The notes beneath the pieces were generated by a model, which did no database searches, had not been told where the DNA came from, and worked only from the letters and a program-made list of their open reading frames with translations. A DNA stretch of 64,000 nucleotides. It comes from Azonexus sp. (lineage in GTDB: Bacteria > Pseudomonadota > Gammaproteobacteria > Burkholderiales > Rhodocyclaceae). Shown one piece after another: positions 1-13,248 of this stretch (its first letter is position 1; every line of letters starts with the position of its first letter). The position numbers were made by a program, and so were the translations under genes. Location: NCBI RefSeq assembly GCF_030824335.1, contig NZ_JAVBXX010000007.1, positions 248,001 to 312,000 of the forward strand, given 5' to 3'.

Positions 1-1208
1 GGTTTTGCGTCGAAAGTGATGGCGCCGGCAACGATTTTCGACAGGTCGAGCAGATCGTCGATGATGTTGCCCAGCGTTTTCCCGGCCTCGATGACGCTAT
101 CCAGGTACTCGCCTTGCGTAGTCTGGTTGCACAACGGGCGGGCCAGCCGGGAAAATCCGATGACCGCCGCCAGTGGCGTACGCAGTTCATGCGTGATATT
201 GGCCAGAAATTCGTCCTTGGTCCGCTCGGCCACGCGTGCTGCTTCAAGAGCCCGGCTCAGTTCGGCAGTCCGCGCCGCAACCTCTTCTTCGAGATGGGCG
301 CGATGCTTGGCCAGTTCGTTCTCGATCTGCAATTTGGCCGTCACGTTTTCCTTGGTCGTGATGAAATGCGTGATGGTTTGTTCGGCATTGACGATGGGGG
401 CAATCGAAGTGTCTTCCCAGATCAGTTTGCCGTCTTTCGTCCGGTTGCACAGCAAACCACGCCAGCTTTTGCCGGCCGCCAGGGTGCGCCAGAGATCCTC
501 GTAAGTTTCCTCGGTCGTCAAGCCGGACTTCAGGAAACCCGGCCGCTGGCCGATGATTTCCTGTTTGTCGTAACCGGTCAATTGCGTGAAGCGCGGGTTG
601 ACGTATTCGATGACGCCTTCACGGTTGGTGATGAACATCGAGGTCGGGCTTTGTTCGAATGCCTGCAACAGTTGCGCCGATTGATGTTCGGCTTGCTTGG
701 CTTTTTCTTCGGCTGCCTTGGATTGGCTGATGTCGACGTGCGTGATGACTGCGCCATCGGGTAGGGCGTTTTTGCCGGGGAGCGGCCTGGCCGTCATCGT
801 AAACCAGCGTTTTTGCCCTGCCGAATCGCAGGTGTATTCCATGCTGAACACTGGCAATCGACCATCGAGTACCGCCTGGATGCCCAGTCGCGCCCGGCTG
901 GCATCGTCGTCGTCCAGCCTGTCGGTCTGGCCAGTCGAAAAGTAGTTGGCCCCGGTCAGCGTGTTTGGCGTCGCCACATCCGGGAACTTGGCATTTTCCA
1001 GGGAAAAGCGGCGCCAGGGCTCGTTGACCGCAAGAATGACGCCTTGGCGGTCGATCACTGCGACTTCCGCTGCAACCAAGTCGAGAATGCTGCGCAGCAG
1101 CGATGCGTTATCGGCGCGCTTCGGTGCGCTGCTGAGCAGGTGCTGCAACGCCTGCGCTCCGGGCAGATAACGAAATATGCGAGCGACAAACGAGGTAGAT
1201 CCCTGCAT
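1..1208 (-). CDS. PAS-PAS sensor histidine kinase (3' end cut by window edge)
   Basis: This is the N-terminal 402 residues of a multi-domain sensor kinase read leftwards from an ATG at 1208; no stop is reached before the window edge. Two PAS domains are visible, about residues 40-150 and 165-285; the second carries the usual FITNREGVIEYVNPRF and LTGYDKQEIIG signatures. A short coiled-coil linker leads into a HisKA domain whose H-box reads DEFLANITHELRTPLAA, with the phospho-acceptor at about His340. No transmembrane segment is seen, so sensing is probably cytoplasmic. The ATPase domain and any receiver lie outside the window. The signal is unknown. Confidence 0.9.
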   Translation of the reverse strand, partial: MQGSTSFVARIFRYLPGAQALQHLLSSAPKRADNASLLRSILDLVAAEVAVIDRQGVILAVNEPWRRFSLENAKFPDVATPNTLTGANYFSTGQTDRLDDDDASRARLGIQAVLDGRLPVFSMEYTCDSAGQKRWFTMTARPLPGKNALPDGAVITHVDISQSKAAEEKAKQAEHQSAQLLQAFEQSPTSMFITNREGVIEYVNPRFTQLTGYDKQEIIGQRPGFLKSGLTTEETYEDLWRTLAAGKSWRGLLCNRTKDGKLIWEDTSIAPIVNAEQTITHFITTKENVTAKLQIENELAKHRAHLEEEVAARTAELSRALEAARVAERTKDEFLANITHELRTPLAAVIGFSRLARPLCNQTTQGEYLDSVIEAGKTLGNIIDDLLDLSKIVAGAITFDAK

Positions 1209-1374
1209 GTTGTTCCCTGTTGTTTTATCGCTTGGCGATGCCTTGTGAGGGCAACAGTATACGGTGTTTGGCTAGTCAATTGGTCGAGCGGCTTGGGCGC
1301 ATAGACCTTACCCGGGAAGGCGCTATTGCGCCAGTTTGGTGCATCTCTTATCTTGCCATCGGGTAAAATGCCGC

Positions 1375-3753
<2,379 letters not shown>

Positions 3754-3779
3754 AAACCAGCATAAAAGCAGGAGAGAAA

Positions 3780-4172
3780 ATGGAAAGCAGCACCGTCACA
3801 ACCTACGAAAAAATCGGCGGCGATGCCGCCGTCGGCAAGCTTTGCGACCGCTTCTACGAATTGATGGACACCGTCCCGCATTTTTCCGAATTGCGCGCCA
3901 TGCACCCGGAGAGCCTGCAGGGCTCACGCGACAAGTTGTACATGTTCCTGTCCGGCTGGTTAGGTGGCCCGGACCTGTTTGTCGAGAAGTTCGGTCATCC
4001 CCGCCTGCGCGGTCGTCACATGCCGTTTGCCATCGGCATCAAGGAGCGCGACCAATGGGTTGCCTGCATGGTGCTGGCGATGGAAGATACCGGTGTCGAG
4101 GAGAGCATCCGCGCCAAGTTGCTGGAGAATTTCTTCAACACGGCGGATTTCATGCGTAACAAGGAAGGCTGA
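3780..4172 (+). CDS. Group II truncated hemoglobin
   Basis: The 130-residue protein has the compact 2-on-2 globin pattern of group II truncated hemoglobins (trHbO type). The F-helix region FGHPRLRGRHMPF supplies the proximal histidine (the His before MPF), and the DQW in the following helix is the conserved group II TrpG8. These cytoplasmic heme proteins bind O2, NO or peroxide and are usually linked to redox or NO stress. An AGGAGAG ribosome site lies just upstream. The gene follows ygiQ by 26 bases on the same strand and may be co-transcribed with it. The actual ligand cannot be told from sequence. Confidence 0.92.
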   Translation: MESSTVTTYEKIGGDAAVGKLCDRFYELMDTVPHFSELRAMHPESLQGSRDKLYMFLSGWLGGPDLFVEKFGHPRLRGRHMPFAIGIKERDQWVACMVLAMEDTGVEESIRAKLLENFFNTADFMRNKEG

Positions 4173-4199
4173 AAGCCCTCCTTGCGTGCGGCGGATGGG

Positions 4200-6104
4200 T
4201 CAAATGATCCGTTTGGTAGTTGATCCCTCGCTTTGCAGTATTTGCATCAACAGGATGACTTCCTGGATGACCGGAAGCGACAGGCCATCTCTGTCGCCAC
4301 CCCGGTTATCGCGCAACAGATCCTCAAGATAGCGATAGCATGCCGGCGTTCCCCATAATTCGCCGATCTTGCGACAGACATGCGGCATTGCCTCAATGCT
4401 CTGCGCGCCATCCTGGGTAGAAATGAAGGAATTGCCGCCAAGAACGCGCTCCAGTTGTTCCGGGCCATCTTCCCAGCGGATCTCGTTAACATTGAAGCGT
4501 TCTTTCAGTTGCTGGGCAACCCAGCGAAACTCGGCTTCACTCCCCAAGCGCTGATAAGTCAGCAGCAGTTTCAGCCAAGGCGTCAAGGCAGCTTCCGGTG
4601 TGGCATCGACAAAGTCCCGGAAAAACTCGGCAGCGTGTGCCATGTGGCCGGTTTTCAGCAGGAAGTCAGCAATATCCGAATATGCCATGGGATCGGCGAT
4701 CTGGACATCCGGGAGCGTGCCGGTTTCGGAAGGGGACGAAATCGTATCGAGAGCAGATCTCCTGGGGCTAGCCGGTGGCTTGTTCAAATTGATTTCCAGC
4801 CCCGTTTCATCAACCTGGCCTGACGCTGGCCGACGACGCCAACGTGTCAGCATGTTTTGGCCCAAATAGGCGAACGTGAGGCCCAACACGATACCCAGTG
4901 TGCCTGTCCCGACACCAAGGATGAGCTTGTCCCGGTTTGTCGACAGCGCCGGATTTTTGTTGGCAGGCAAGATGGCTGTCTCCGGCAGCGCAGTTCTTTC
5001 AAGCGGCATCTGCTTGACTTCGGCGACTGGTGGCAGGGGGCTTGACGGTATTTCGATCCTTTTTTCAGCAAGGCGAATTTGTTCCAGCGTTTCCTGCAGT
5101 ACGGCCATTCGACGTTGCAAGGCAATCAATTCTGCTGTGTCGGTGTCGTTGCTCGGCGGTAGCGCCGTGTTGATGAAACGATGTAATTGCAGCAGCTCTT
5201 GCCGGCTTGCCTCGGCACGTTCATGGACCACCAGGTCACCTGGATAGGCGGTCGCATCGGTGACCTCCGAAACAACGAGGCGGTCACTGCTGCGCTCAGG
5301 GAGCTGTTGGGCGGTATACCTTTGGTCTGGTACTGGCAGTCTTGATGCAGGGAGGTCGTGTGCCGGCTTGATGATTTCGCCGCTGCTGGCTGCTATTGCA
5401 GCCGGGCTGTTGGCCAGATTCTGCAAGTCAGGCACAACCAGCACCAGCCCGGGGGGGAGCAGGTCACGGCTTGAATATTCCATGACCAGATCCGGGTTAG
5501 CCTGAAAAACAGCCTGGGTGAAAGCCTTGCGCATCTTTGCATTTTCCGGATACAGCGCACTGGCCAAGCCGGAAACCGACTCCCCATCGCCAATGATCCA
5601 GGTATGCGTTGGGTGTGCCTGTTTGAGCGGTTTCTGACTGGTTTTTCCTGCAATGCTGCTATCCGGTGGTGTTGCTGCCCGGGAGACTGCCTTGGCAGGT
5701 GTCAATTCAGTTGGCTTTGTGCTCGGCGCCGGTGAAAGCATCAACAGGTATTCGCGGGTGACATCGATACCGCAGCCAATCTGGATTGCCAGCGCGAGCA
5801 TGGGTTCGTCGATGGATTGCGACGAAGTCAGCAACAAGCGGGCTTGCCCGGTACGCCTTTGCAAATTGACATGAATTTTAGCCAGCCACGGGAGATTCTG
5901 GCTTGCAGCATTCTCCGGCTTCACCGCACGAAAACAGCTGATCGGTAAATCCTGTCCGACAGGCTGGATCAACTCAACCGTACCGGAAAGGCGTTGTCCA
6001 AGGAAGGATGCAACATTCAGGTCACCCAGTGCCGCAGCAAATCCTGATGTCGAAATACTCCCGAAAAGACATGCACATATGGGCAGTATTAGCGTTTTTT
6101 TCAT
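4200..6104 (-). CDS. FimV/HubP-like membrane protein with LysM-like region
   Basis: The 634-residue protein begins at the ATG at 6104, which opens a clear signal peptide (MKKTLILPICACLFGSIS); the open frame extends 38 codons further upstream but without signal-like sequence. The FimV-type N-terminal domain (ALGDLNVASFLGQRLSGTVEL) is followed by a LysM-like segment at about 168-230, a periplasmic coiled coil, one membrane span at about 390-412, and a cytoplasmic part with helical TPR-like sequence near residues 470-630. FimV/HubP proteins organise cell poles, type IV pili and motility. This one is shorter than Pseudomonas FimV, mainly in the acidic cytoplasmic part. It stands alone and is divergent from the nrd operon. 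Confidence 0.8.
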   Translation of the reverse strand: MKKTLILPICACLFGSISTSGFAAALGDLNVASFLGQRLSGTVELIQPVGQDLPISCFRAVKPENAASQNLPWLAKIHVNLQRRTGQARLLLTSSQSIDEPMLALAIQIGCGIDVTREYLLMLSPAPSTKPTELTPAKAVSRAATPPDSSIAGKTSQKPLKQAHPTHTWIIGDGESVSGLASALYPENAKMRKAFTQAVFQANPDLVMEYSSRDLLPPGLVLVVPDLQNLANSPAAIAASSGEIIKPAHDLPASRLPVPDQRYTAQQLPERSSDRLVVSEVTDATAYPGDLVVHERAEASRQELLQLHRFINTALPPSNDTDTAELIALQRRMAVLQETLEQIRLAEKRIEIPSSPLPPVAEVKQMPLERTALPETAILPANKNPALSTNRDKLILGVGTGTLGIVLGLTFAYLGQNMLTRWRRRPASGQVDETGLEINLNKPPASPRRSALDTISSPSETGTLPDVQIADPMAYSDIADFLLKTGHMAHAAEFFRDFVDATPEAALTPWLKLLLTYQRLGSEAEFRWVAQQLKERFNVNEIRWEDGPEQLERVLGGNSFISTQDGAQSIEAMPHVCRKIGELWGTPACYRYLEDLLRDNRGGDRDGLSLPVIQEVILLMQILQSEGSTTKRII

Positions 6105-6406
6105 CTTGCCCCCAAGCAAAACTTTGGTGTCAGTGTGATGCTCACCAAACCAATTATTAACTACGCCTTTAGTCTTAGTGTAGTTGAATGGCCTGAGTGA
6201 AAAAATACAAAACTGCAAAAAAACTCAAAACCATTGCGCCAGATCAAACCTTGATGCCATGAAAGCAACACTGAACTTTTTGCCTTGTCTGGATTACGCT
6301 TGATCCCGGAATCAGCAATGGCTGTAAGTGAATGATTGAATCGGCAAAAATCACTACCAGTAGTGCAAAAACCCATCATTTGAACTACAGGTTGTGTACT
6401 GATTTA

Positions 6407-6436
6407 TTGACAAGCCTTGTCCGCTGCCCATAGACT
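6407..6436 (+). promoter_or_regulatory. Candidate sigma70 promoter of the riboswitch-nrd operon
   Basis: A consensus -35 box TTGACA lies at 6407-6412 and a -10-like TAGACT at 6431-6436, an 18-base spacing. Transcription would begin just upstream of the cobalamin riboswitch. The rest of the 6105-6440 interval is the AT-rich divergent region toward the FimV-like gene, and no ORF is supported there. Confidence 0.5.
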
Positions 6437-6439
6437 GCG

Positions 6440-6616
6440 TTCCATTGAAGGTTCCCCGCAAGGGGATTGAAAGGGAATCCGGTGCCAGGTCTTCGACCTG
6501 AATTCCGGGGCTGCCCCCGCAACTGTAATCGGCGAGCGTTTCGCCAACTCATGCCACTGGATGCGTCCGGGAAGGCGGGTGAAACGCGTTGAGCCGAGAG
6601 CCAGGAGACCTGCCTC
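6440..6616 (+). promoter_or_regulatory. Cobalamin (B12) riboswitch
   Basis: The conserved core of the cobalamin aptamer is plain: a GGGAATCCGGTG block near 6472, the GGGGCTGCCCCCGCAACTGT segment near 6508-6527, a GGGAAGGCGGG block near 6569, and the B12 box AGCCAGGAGACCTGCC at 6599-6614. The class normally shuts off expression when adenosylcobalamin or a related cobamide is bound. Here it heads the nrdA operon. A B12 riboswitch on a B12-independent class I reductase is known from other bacteria and usually implies that a B12-dependent class II enzyme (NrdJ) is encoded elsewhere. Confidence 0.95.
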
Positions 6617-6792
6617 AATGTGTCCTTTTCATTGATTTTGGGGCGGGGTGTCCCTGACGAGAGGTTGTTGCGTGGTTTCTTGCCGTTGCTTCGTCGTATC
6701 GCGTGTCTGCCGGGTGGTTTCCGGTGGCGTAGGTACGCGTCTGCCGGCCGCGCAAGTTCCCGGTTCTCCGCCCCCCGATACGGAGAATCGCC
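6617..6792 (+). other. Leader between riboswitch aptamer and nrdA (expression platform)
   Basis: This 176-base stretch connects the B12 box to nrdA. It is pyrimidine- and G-rich and contains potential pairing segments (for example GGGGCGGGG near 6650 against CCGCCCCCC near 6769), but no clear run-of-T terminator is seen. That suggests control at ribosome-site access or by Rho rather than by an intrinsic terminator. Short open frames here have no recognisable protein character. Confidence 0.45.
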
Positions 6793-9603
<2,811 letters not shown>

Positions 9604-9633
9604 GCTTGCGGTTTTTCGCCTGACCGGAATCCG

Positions 9634-11259
9634 ATGATGAAATCCAGATTGCTCCGTTACCTCGCCCAGGCTGCCTGCCTGTTGCTGGCCCTGCCCGTGC
9701 TGGCCGAAAGACCCGCCGTGCCGCTTCTGCCCGAAGCGGTGACGGCGAGTGCTGAACTCCTCTACGGCGAGCGCGACGGCTTCTGGGAGAAGACGCTGCT
9801 GGTCCGATTCCCGACGCCGCGCCGCGCGCTGTCGACCAGCGATGGCCTGGTCGACGCCCGCGCCGCGATCAACCACGCCGGGCATCCGCTGCTCTGGGTC
9901 AAGCTCGGCGCCGCCGGCAAGGCCTACAGCGAGGGCGTACGCGATGCGCTGGCCGAGCGGCTGGGCGTCGCCCACGCGGCGGTGGCGCAGATGGCGACGG
10001 CTGCCGACATGGACAACCTGGCGGTCGTCACGCGCAGCCATGGGCCGCTGACGGTGACCGTGCTGGCCACCGCCGGCGCTCGCAGCAATGCGATCCGCAC
10101 CGGCGTCGACAGCGGCAGCCATATCGAAGGCTGGGACGAGGACAACAAGCCGGCCGGCACCATCAACATCCTGGTGCTGACCAACATCGAACTCAGCGAC
10201 GCGGCATTGGCCCGCGCGCTGATCACCGTCACCGAAGGCAAGACGACGGCGCTCGCAGACCTCAAGGTGGAAAGCACCTACACGCCGGGCGTGCAGGCGA
10301 CCGGCACCGGCACCGACAGCATCATCGTCGTTTCCGGCACGGCGGCCCCGCGCGCCAGCTACACCGGCGGCCACAGCCGCATCGGCGAGCTGATCGGCAA
10401 GGCCACCCACGCCGCGGTGATCGAGGCGCTGGGCAAGCAGAACGGCTATTTCCTGCCCGGTGCCAAACGCTTCCCCGATGCCGGCGGCGGCCCGGCCAAG
10501 GCCGATGGCGACCTGCGCATCGCCTTGCTCCATCTCGATCCGGTGCCCGGCGACATCGCCGGCAACCGCGCCCGCATCGAAGCCGGCATCCGCGCCGCGG
10601 CACGCCAGGGCGCCGACTGGGTAGTGACGCCGGAGCTGGCCGAAACCGGCTACAACTTTGTGAAGCACGTCGGCACCGGCTGGATCGCGCCTTTCCCCGA
10701 TGCCTGGATGCACACGCTGGCGGCGATCGCCCGCGACAACGGTATCGCGCTCTTCGTCGGCTTCGCCGAACGCGAGAAGGGCAGCGGCACGCTGCACAAC
10801 AGCGTCGCTGCCATCGACCGCGCCGGCAATATTCTCGGCAGCTATCGCAAGCAGCGCCCGGTCGGCCGTGCCGAGGCGTGGTCGGTGGCCGGCGGCGACG
10901 GCAAGCCGTTTACCGTCGATGGCATCCAGGTCGGCACGCTGATCTGCGCCGACGCCTGGCGCCCCGACACCGCCGCCCAGCTCGCCGGACGCGGTGCGCA
11001 GATCCTGCTGTCGCCGGCCAACTGGCCGCCGGTCGACGGCATGGGCCCGGGCGACGTCTGGGAACAGCGCAGCCGGGAAACCGGCCTGCCGCTGATCGCC
11101 GTCAATCGCGGCGGCAAGGAACCCGAACTCGATTTCTCGACCGGCGTCAGCGCCGTGTCGGTCGATGGCCAACGGCTGTTCAGCTTCAGCGCGCCGGCCG
11201 GTGGCATTTTTTACGTGGACTGGGATCGCCGTCAGCGCTTCCGTGAAGTCCGTCCCTGA
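9634..11259 (+). CDS. Secreted CbiZ (adenosylcobinamide amidohydrolase)-nitrilase fusion
   Basis: The 541-residue protein has a signal peptide (about residues 1-24), a CbiZ domain at about 45-270, and a carbon-nitrogen hydrolase domain at about 288-535. CbiZ hallmarks are GTINILVLTN, ITVTEGKTTALADL and the GTGTDSIIVV block. The nitrilase triad is Glu334 (TPELAE), Lys406 (SYRKQRP) and Cys438 (TLICADAW). CbiZ enzymes cleave the aminopropanol amide of cobinamide or of unwanted cobamides to give cobyric acid, normally in the cytoplasm. Here both amidases appear to be exported. The gene sits 30 bases after nrdA and 27 before a BtuF-like gene, under a B12 riboswitch, so a role in corrinoid salvage or remodelling in the periplasm is inferred. 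The nitrilase substrate is unknown. Confidence 0.88.
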   Translation: MMKSRLLRYLAQAACLLLALPVLAERPAVPLLPEAVTASAELLYGERDGFWEKTLLVRFPTPRRALSTSDGLVDARAAINHAGHPLLWVKLGAAGKAYSEGVRDALAERLGVAHAAVAQMATAADMDNLAVVTRSHGPLTVTVLATAGARSNAIRTGVDSGSHIEGWDEDNKPAGTINILVLTNIELSDAALARALITVTEGKTTALADLKVESTYTPGVQATGTGTDSIIVVSGTAAPRASYTGGHSRIGELIGKATHAAVIEALGKQNGYFLPGAKRFPDAGGGPAKADGDLRIALLHLDPVPGDIAGNRARIEAGIRAAARQGADWVVTPELAETGYNFVKHVGTGWIAPFPDAWMHTLAAIARDNGIALFVGFAEREKGSGTLHNSVAAIDRAGNILGSYRKQRPVGRAEAWSVAGGDGKPFTVDGIQVGTLICADAWRPDTAAQLAGRGAQILLSPANWPPVDGMGPGDVWEQRSRETGLPLIAVNRGGKEPELDFSTGVSAVSVDGQRLFSFSAPAGGIFYVDWDRRQRFREVRP

Positions 11260-11286
11260 TCTTTTCGTCAAACAGGATAGAAACTC

Positions 11287-12090
11287 ATGAAACTCCGTCA
11301 CTTCCTGGCCGTTTGCACGCTGCTGCTCAGCACGCTGGCCCAGGCTGCCGATTGTCCGCGCATCGTCAGCCAGTCGCCCTATATCACTCGGACGCTGGAG
11401 TGGCTGGGTCGTGGCGACTGTATCGTCGGCGTCAGTCGCTACGACCCGCTGCCGCTGGCGCGCACTGGCGGCGTAATCGATCCGGACCCGGTAGCGATTG
11501 GTGACCTCGAGCCAGATGTCGTCATCTATTCCGAATGGACCTCGGCCGATACGGCAGCGCTGGTCACACCGTCAGGTGCTGTGGCGCTGCGAGTTGGTGG
11601 TTTCAAGGGGATGGCCGGGGTCGAAAGCATGCTGCGCGAGATCGGGCGCACAAGCGCTGTCGGCGACATCGAAAAGCGTGTCACGGCGTTTGCAGGGGAC
11701 TGGCGTGCCGCCGCCGCTCGTGTCGACAGTCGACAGCGTCGTATCCTGATCCTGTCGGCGTGCAGCAATGCGCCGTATTCCTTTGGTCGGGGGACGACGC
11801 TGTTCGAACTGTTTACCGCCGCCGGCTTCGTGGTCGTCGCCGACCACGAAAACATCCGCAATTTCCGTCCCGAGCAGCCGGATGGCGACGTTGCCGCGTG
11901 GATTGCCGAACGTCGGCCGGACCTGCTCTTTGCCTTGCAGGACCGCCGCTCGGAGAGTTGCAACCCGGCGATTGCCCAGCCCGGCGTCCCGATCCTGCCA
12001 CTGACCGGTGAACACTTCACTCACCCCGGTCCGGGTTTTCTCAAGGGGCTCGAGGAACTGCGCCAGATGATTGCCGAATTCGGCGCCTGA
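11287..12090 (+). CDS. BtuF-like periplasmic corrinoid-binding protein
   Basis: The 267-residue product has a signal peptide ending near AQAA and the two-lobed helical-backbone binding fold of the BtuF/FhuD family: PRIVSQSPYITRTLEWLG at the start, a VSRYDPLP loop, LEPDVVIY, and a C-terminal lobe ending VPILPLTGEHF. BtuF delivers cobalamin to the BtuCD importer. No btuC or btuD lies next to it. Its place between a secreted CbiZ fusion and nrdB, behind a cobalamin riboswitch, favours a corrinoid ligand over a siderophore. A GATAGAAACTC leader gives only a weak ribosome site, so translation may be coupled to the preceding gene. Confidence 0.85.
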   Translation: MKLRHFLAVCTLLLSTLAQAADCPRIVSQSPYITRTLEWLGRGDCIVGVSRYDPLPLARTGGVIDPDPVAIGDLEPDVVIYSEWTSADTAALVTPSGAVALRVGGFKGMAGVESMLREIGRTSAVGDIEKRVTAFAGDWRAAAARVDSRQRRILILSACSNAPYSFGRGTTLFELFTAAGFVVVADHENIRNFRPEQPDGDVAAWIAERRPDLLFALQDRRSESCNPAIAQPGVPILPLTGEHFTHPGPGFLKGLEELRQMIAEFGA

Positions 12091-12105
12091 ACCAAGGAGA
12101 AGAGC

Positions 12106-13239
12106 ATGAATGCAGCTTACCGTTTCGACGACTGGGAAACACCGGCCCAGGAAAGCGCCGCCACTATGCCTGCGCTCGATAGTGGAAAAACGCCAAAAAC
12201 CGGGGTTGACCGCAACATTCCCGCGACGCCAGCGTTGCCGCCGATCAATGCCGCCGACAAGCGCATCGTCAACGGCAAGGCCGACATCAACCAGCTGGCG
12301 CCGTTCAAATACCCGTGGGCCTGGGAGTTTTTCCTCAAAGCCAACCGCAACCACTGGACGCCGCTGGAAATCGGCATGGCGCAGGACGTGCACGACTATC
12401 ACCACAAACTCAGCCCGGCCGAGCGCCACGTTTTCGAGAATGTGCTGGCGTATCTCACCACCTCCGACATCCTGGCCATGCGCAACATCGGCCTGGCGGT
12501 GATGGAGAAGATGACTGCGCCCGAACTGCAGATCTACCAAGCCCGCCAGGTTTATGAGGAAGCCTTGCACACCTGGACCTACCAGCACTGCATCGAAAGC
12601 ATCGGCCTCGACCAGCAGGAAATCTACAACCGCTACCGCGTGGTACCCGAAATCCACGGCAAGATCGCACTCGCCAACCGCCGGCTGGAGCGCGTCATGC
12701 GCGCCGATTTCGATCTGGAAAACCGTGCCAACCTGCATGAATTCGCGCTGTCCTACTTCTTCTTCGCGGTGATCTTCGAGGGCTGTTGGTTCTACAACGG
12801 CTTCACGCCGATCTTCGCGCTGCAGCGGCGCGGCCTGATGAAAGGCGCCGCCGAGCAGTTGCAGTACATCATGCGCGATGAAGTGCTGCACTGCGCCTTC
12901 GGCATCCGCGTCGTCCGCGAACTGCTCAAGGAAGAAAACCTGACGCTCGACCCGCAGGCGCTGCGCGAACTGTGGGACGAAGCCGAAGCCGCCGAGCGCG
13001 CCTACGCCGGTTACATCCTGCGCGAACCGATTCTCGGCTACAACGCCGAACTGCACGTCCAGCAATTCCGCTTTGTCGCCAACCGGCGGGCCAGACAGGT
13101 CGGTGTCGAGGAACCTTTCCCGAGCGCCGAGAACGTCCTGCCCTGGCTCGACGAACAGGCCAATCTGCGCAAGGAGAAGAACTTCTTCGAGACGCGCGTC
13201 ACCGAGTACCAGACGGGCGGGGCGCTGGCCTGGGATTGA
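12106..13239 (+). CDS. nrdB: Class Ia ribonucleotide reductase, small (beta) subunit
   Basis: The 377-residue protein carries the diiron/tyrosyl-radical centre. The ligands are Asp121, Glu152, His155, Glu225, Glu259 and His262, and the radical tyrosine is Tyr159 (EALHTWTY). An AAGGAGAAGAGC ribosome site precedes the ATG. It is the last gene of the riboswitch operon, 15 bases after the BtuF-like gene. The N-terminus has an extra low-complexity stretch (about residues 18-45) that contains the dispersed TTGACCGCA motif at 12206-12214. The C-terminal tail (FETRVTEYQTGGALAWD) would dock into NrdA. Convergent with the next gene. Confidence 0.96.
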   Translation: MNAAYRFDDWETPAQESAATMPALDSGKTPKTGVDRNIPATPALPPINAADKRIVNGKADINQLAPFKYPWAWEFFLKANRNHWTPLEIGMAQDVHDYHHKLSPAERHVFENVLAYLTTSDILAMRNIGLAVMEKMTAPELQIYQARQVYEEALHTWTYQHCIESIGLDQQEIYNRYRVVPEIHGKIALANRRLERVMRADFDLENRANLHEFALSYFFFAVIFEGCWFYNGFTPIFALQRRGLMKGAAEQLQYIMRDEVLHCAFGIRVVRELLKEENLTLDPQALRELWDEAEAAERAYAGYILREPILGYNAELHVQQFRFVANRRARQVGVEEPFPSAENVLPWLDEQANLRKEKNFFETRVTEYQTGGALAWD

Positions 13240-13248
13240 TCGGTGATG

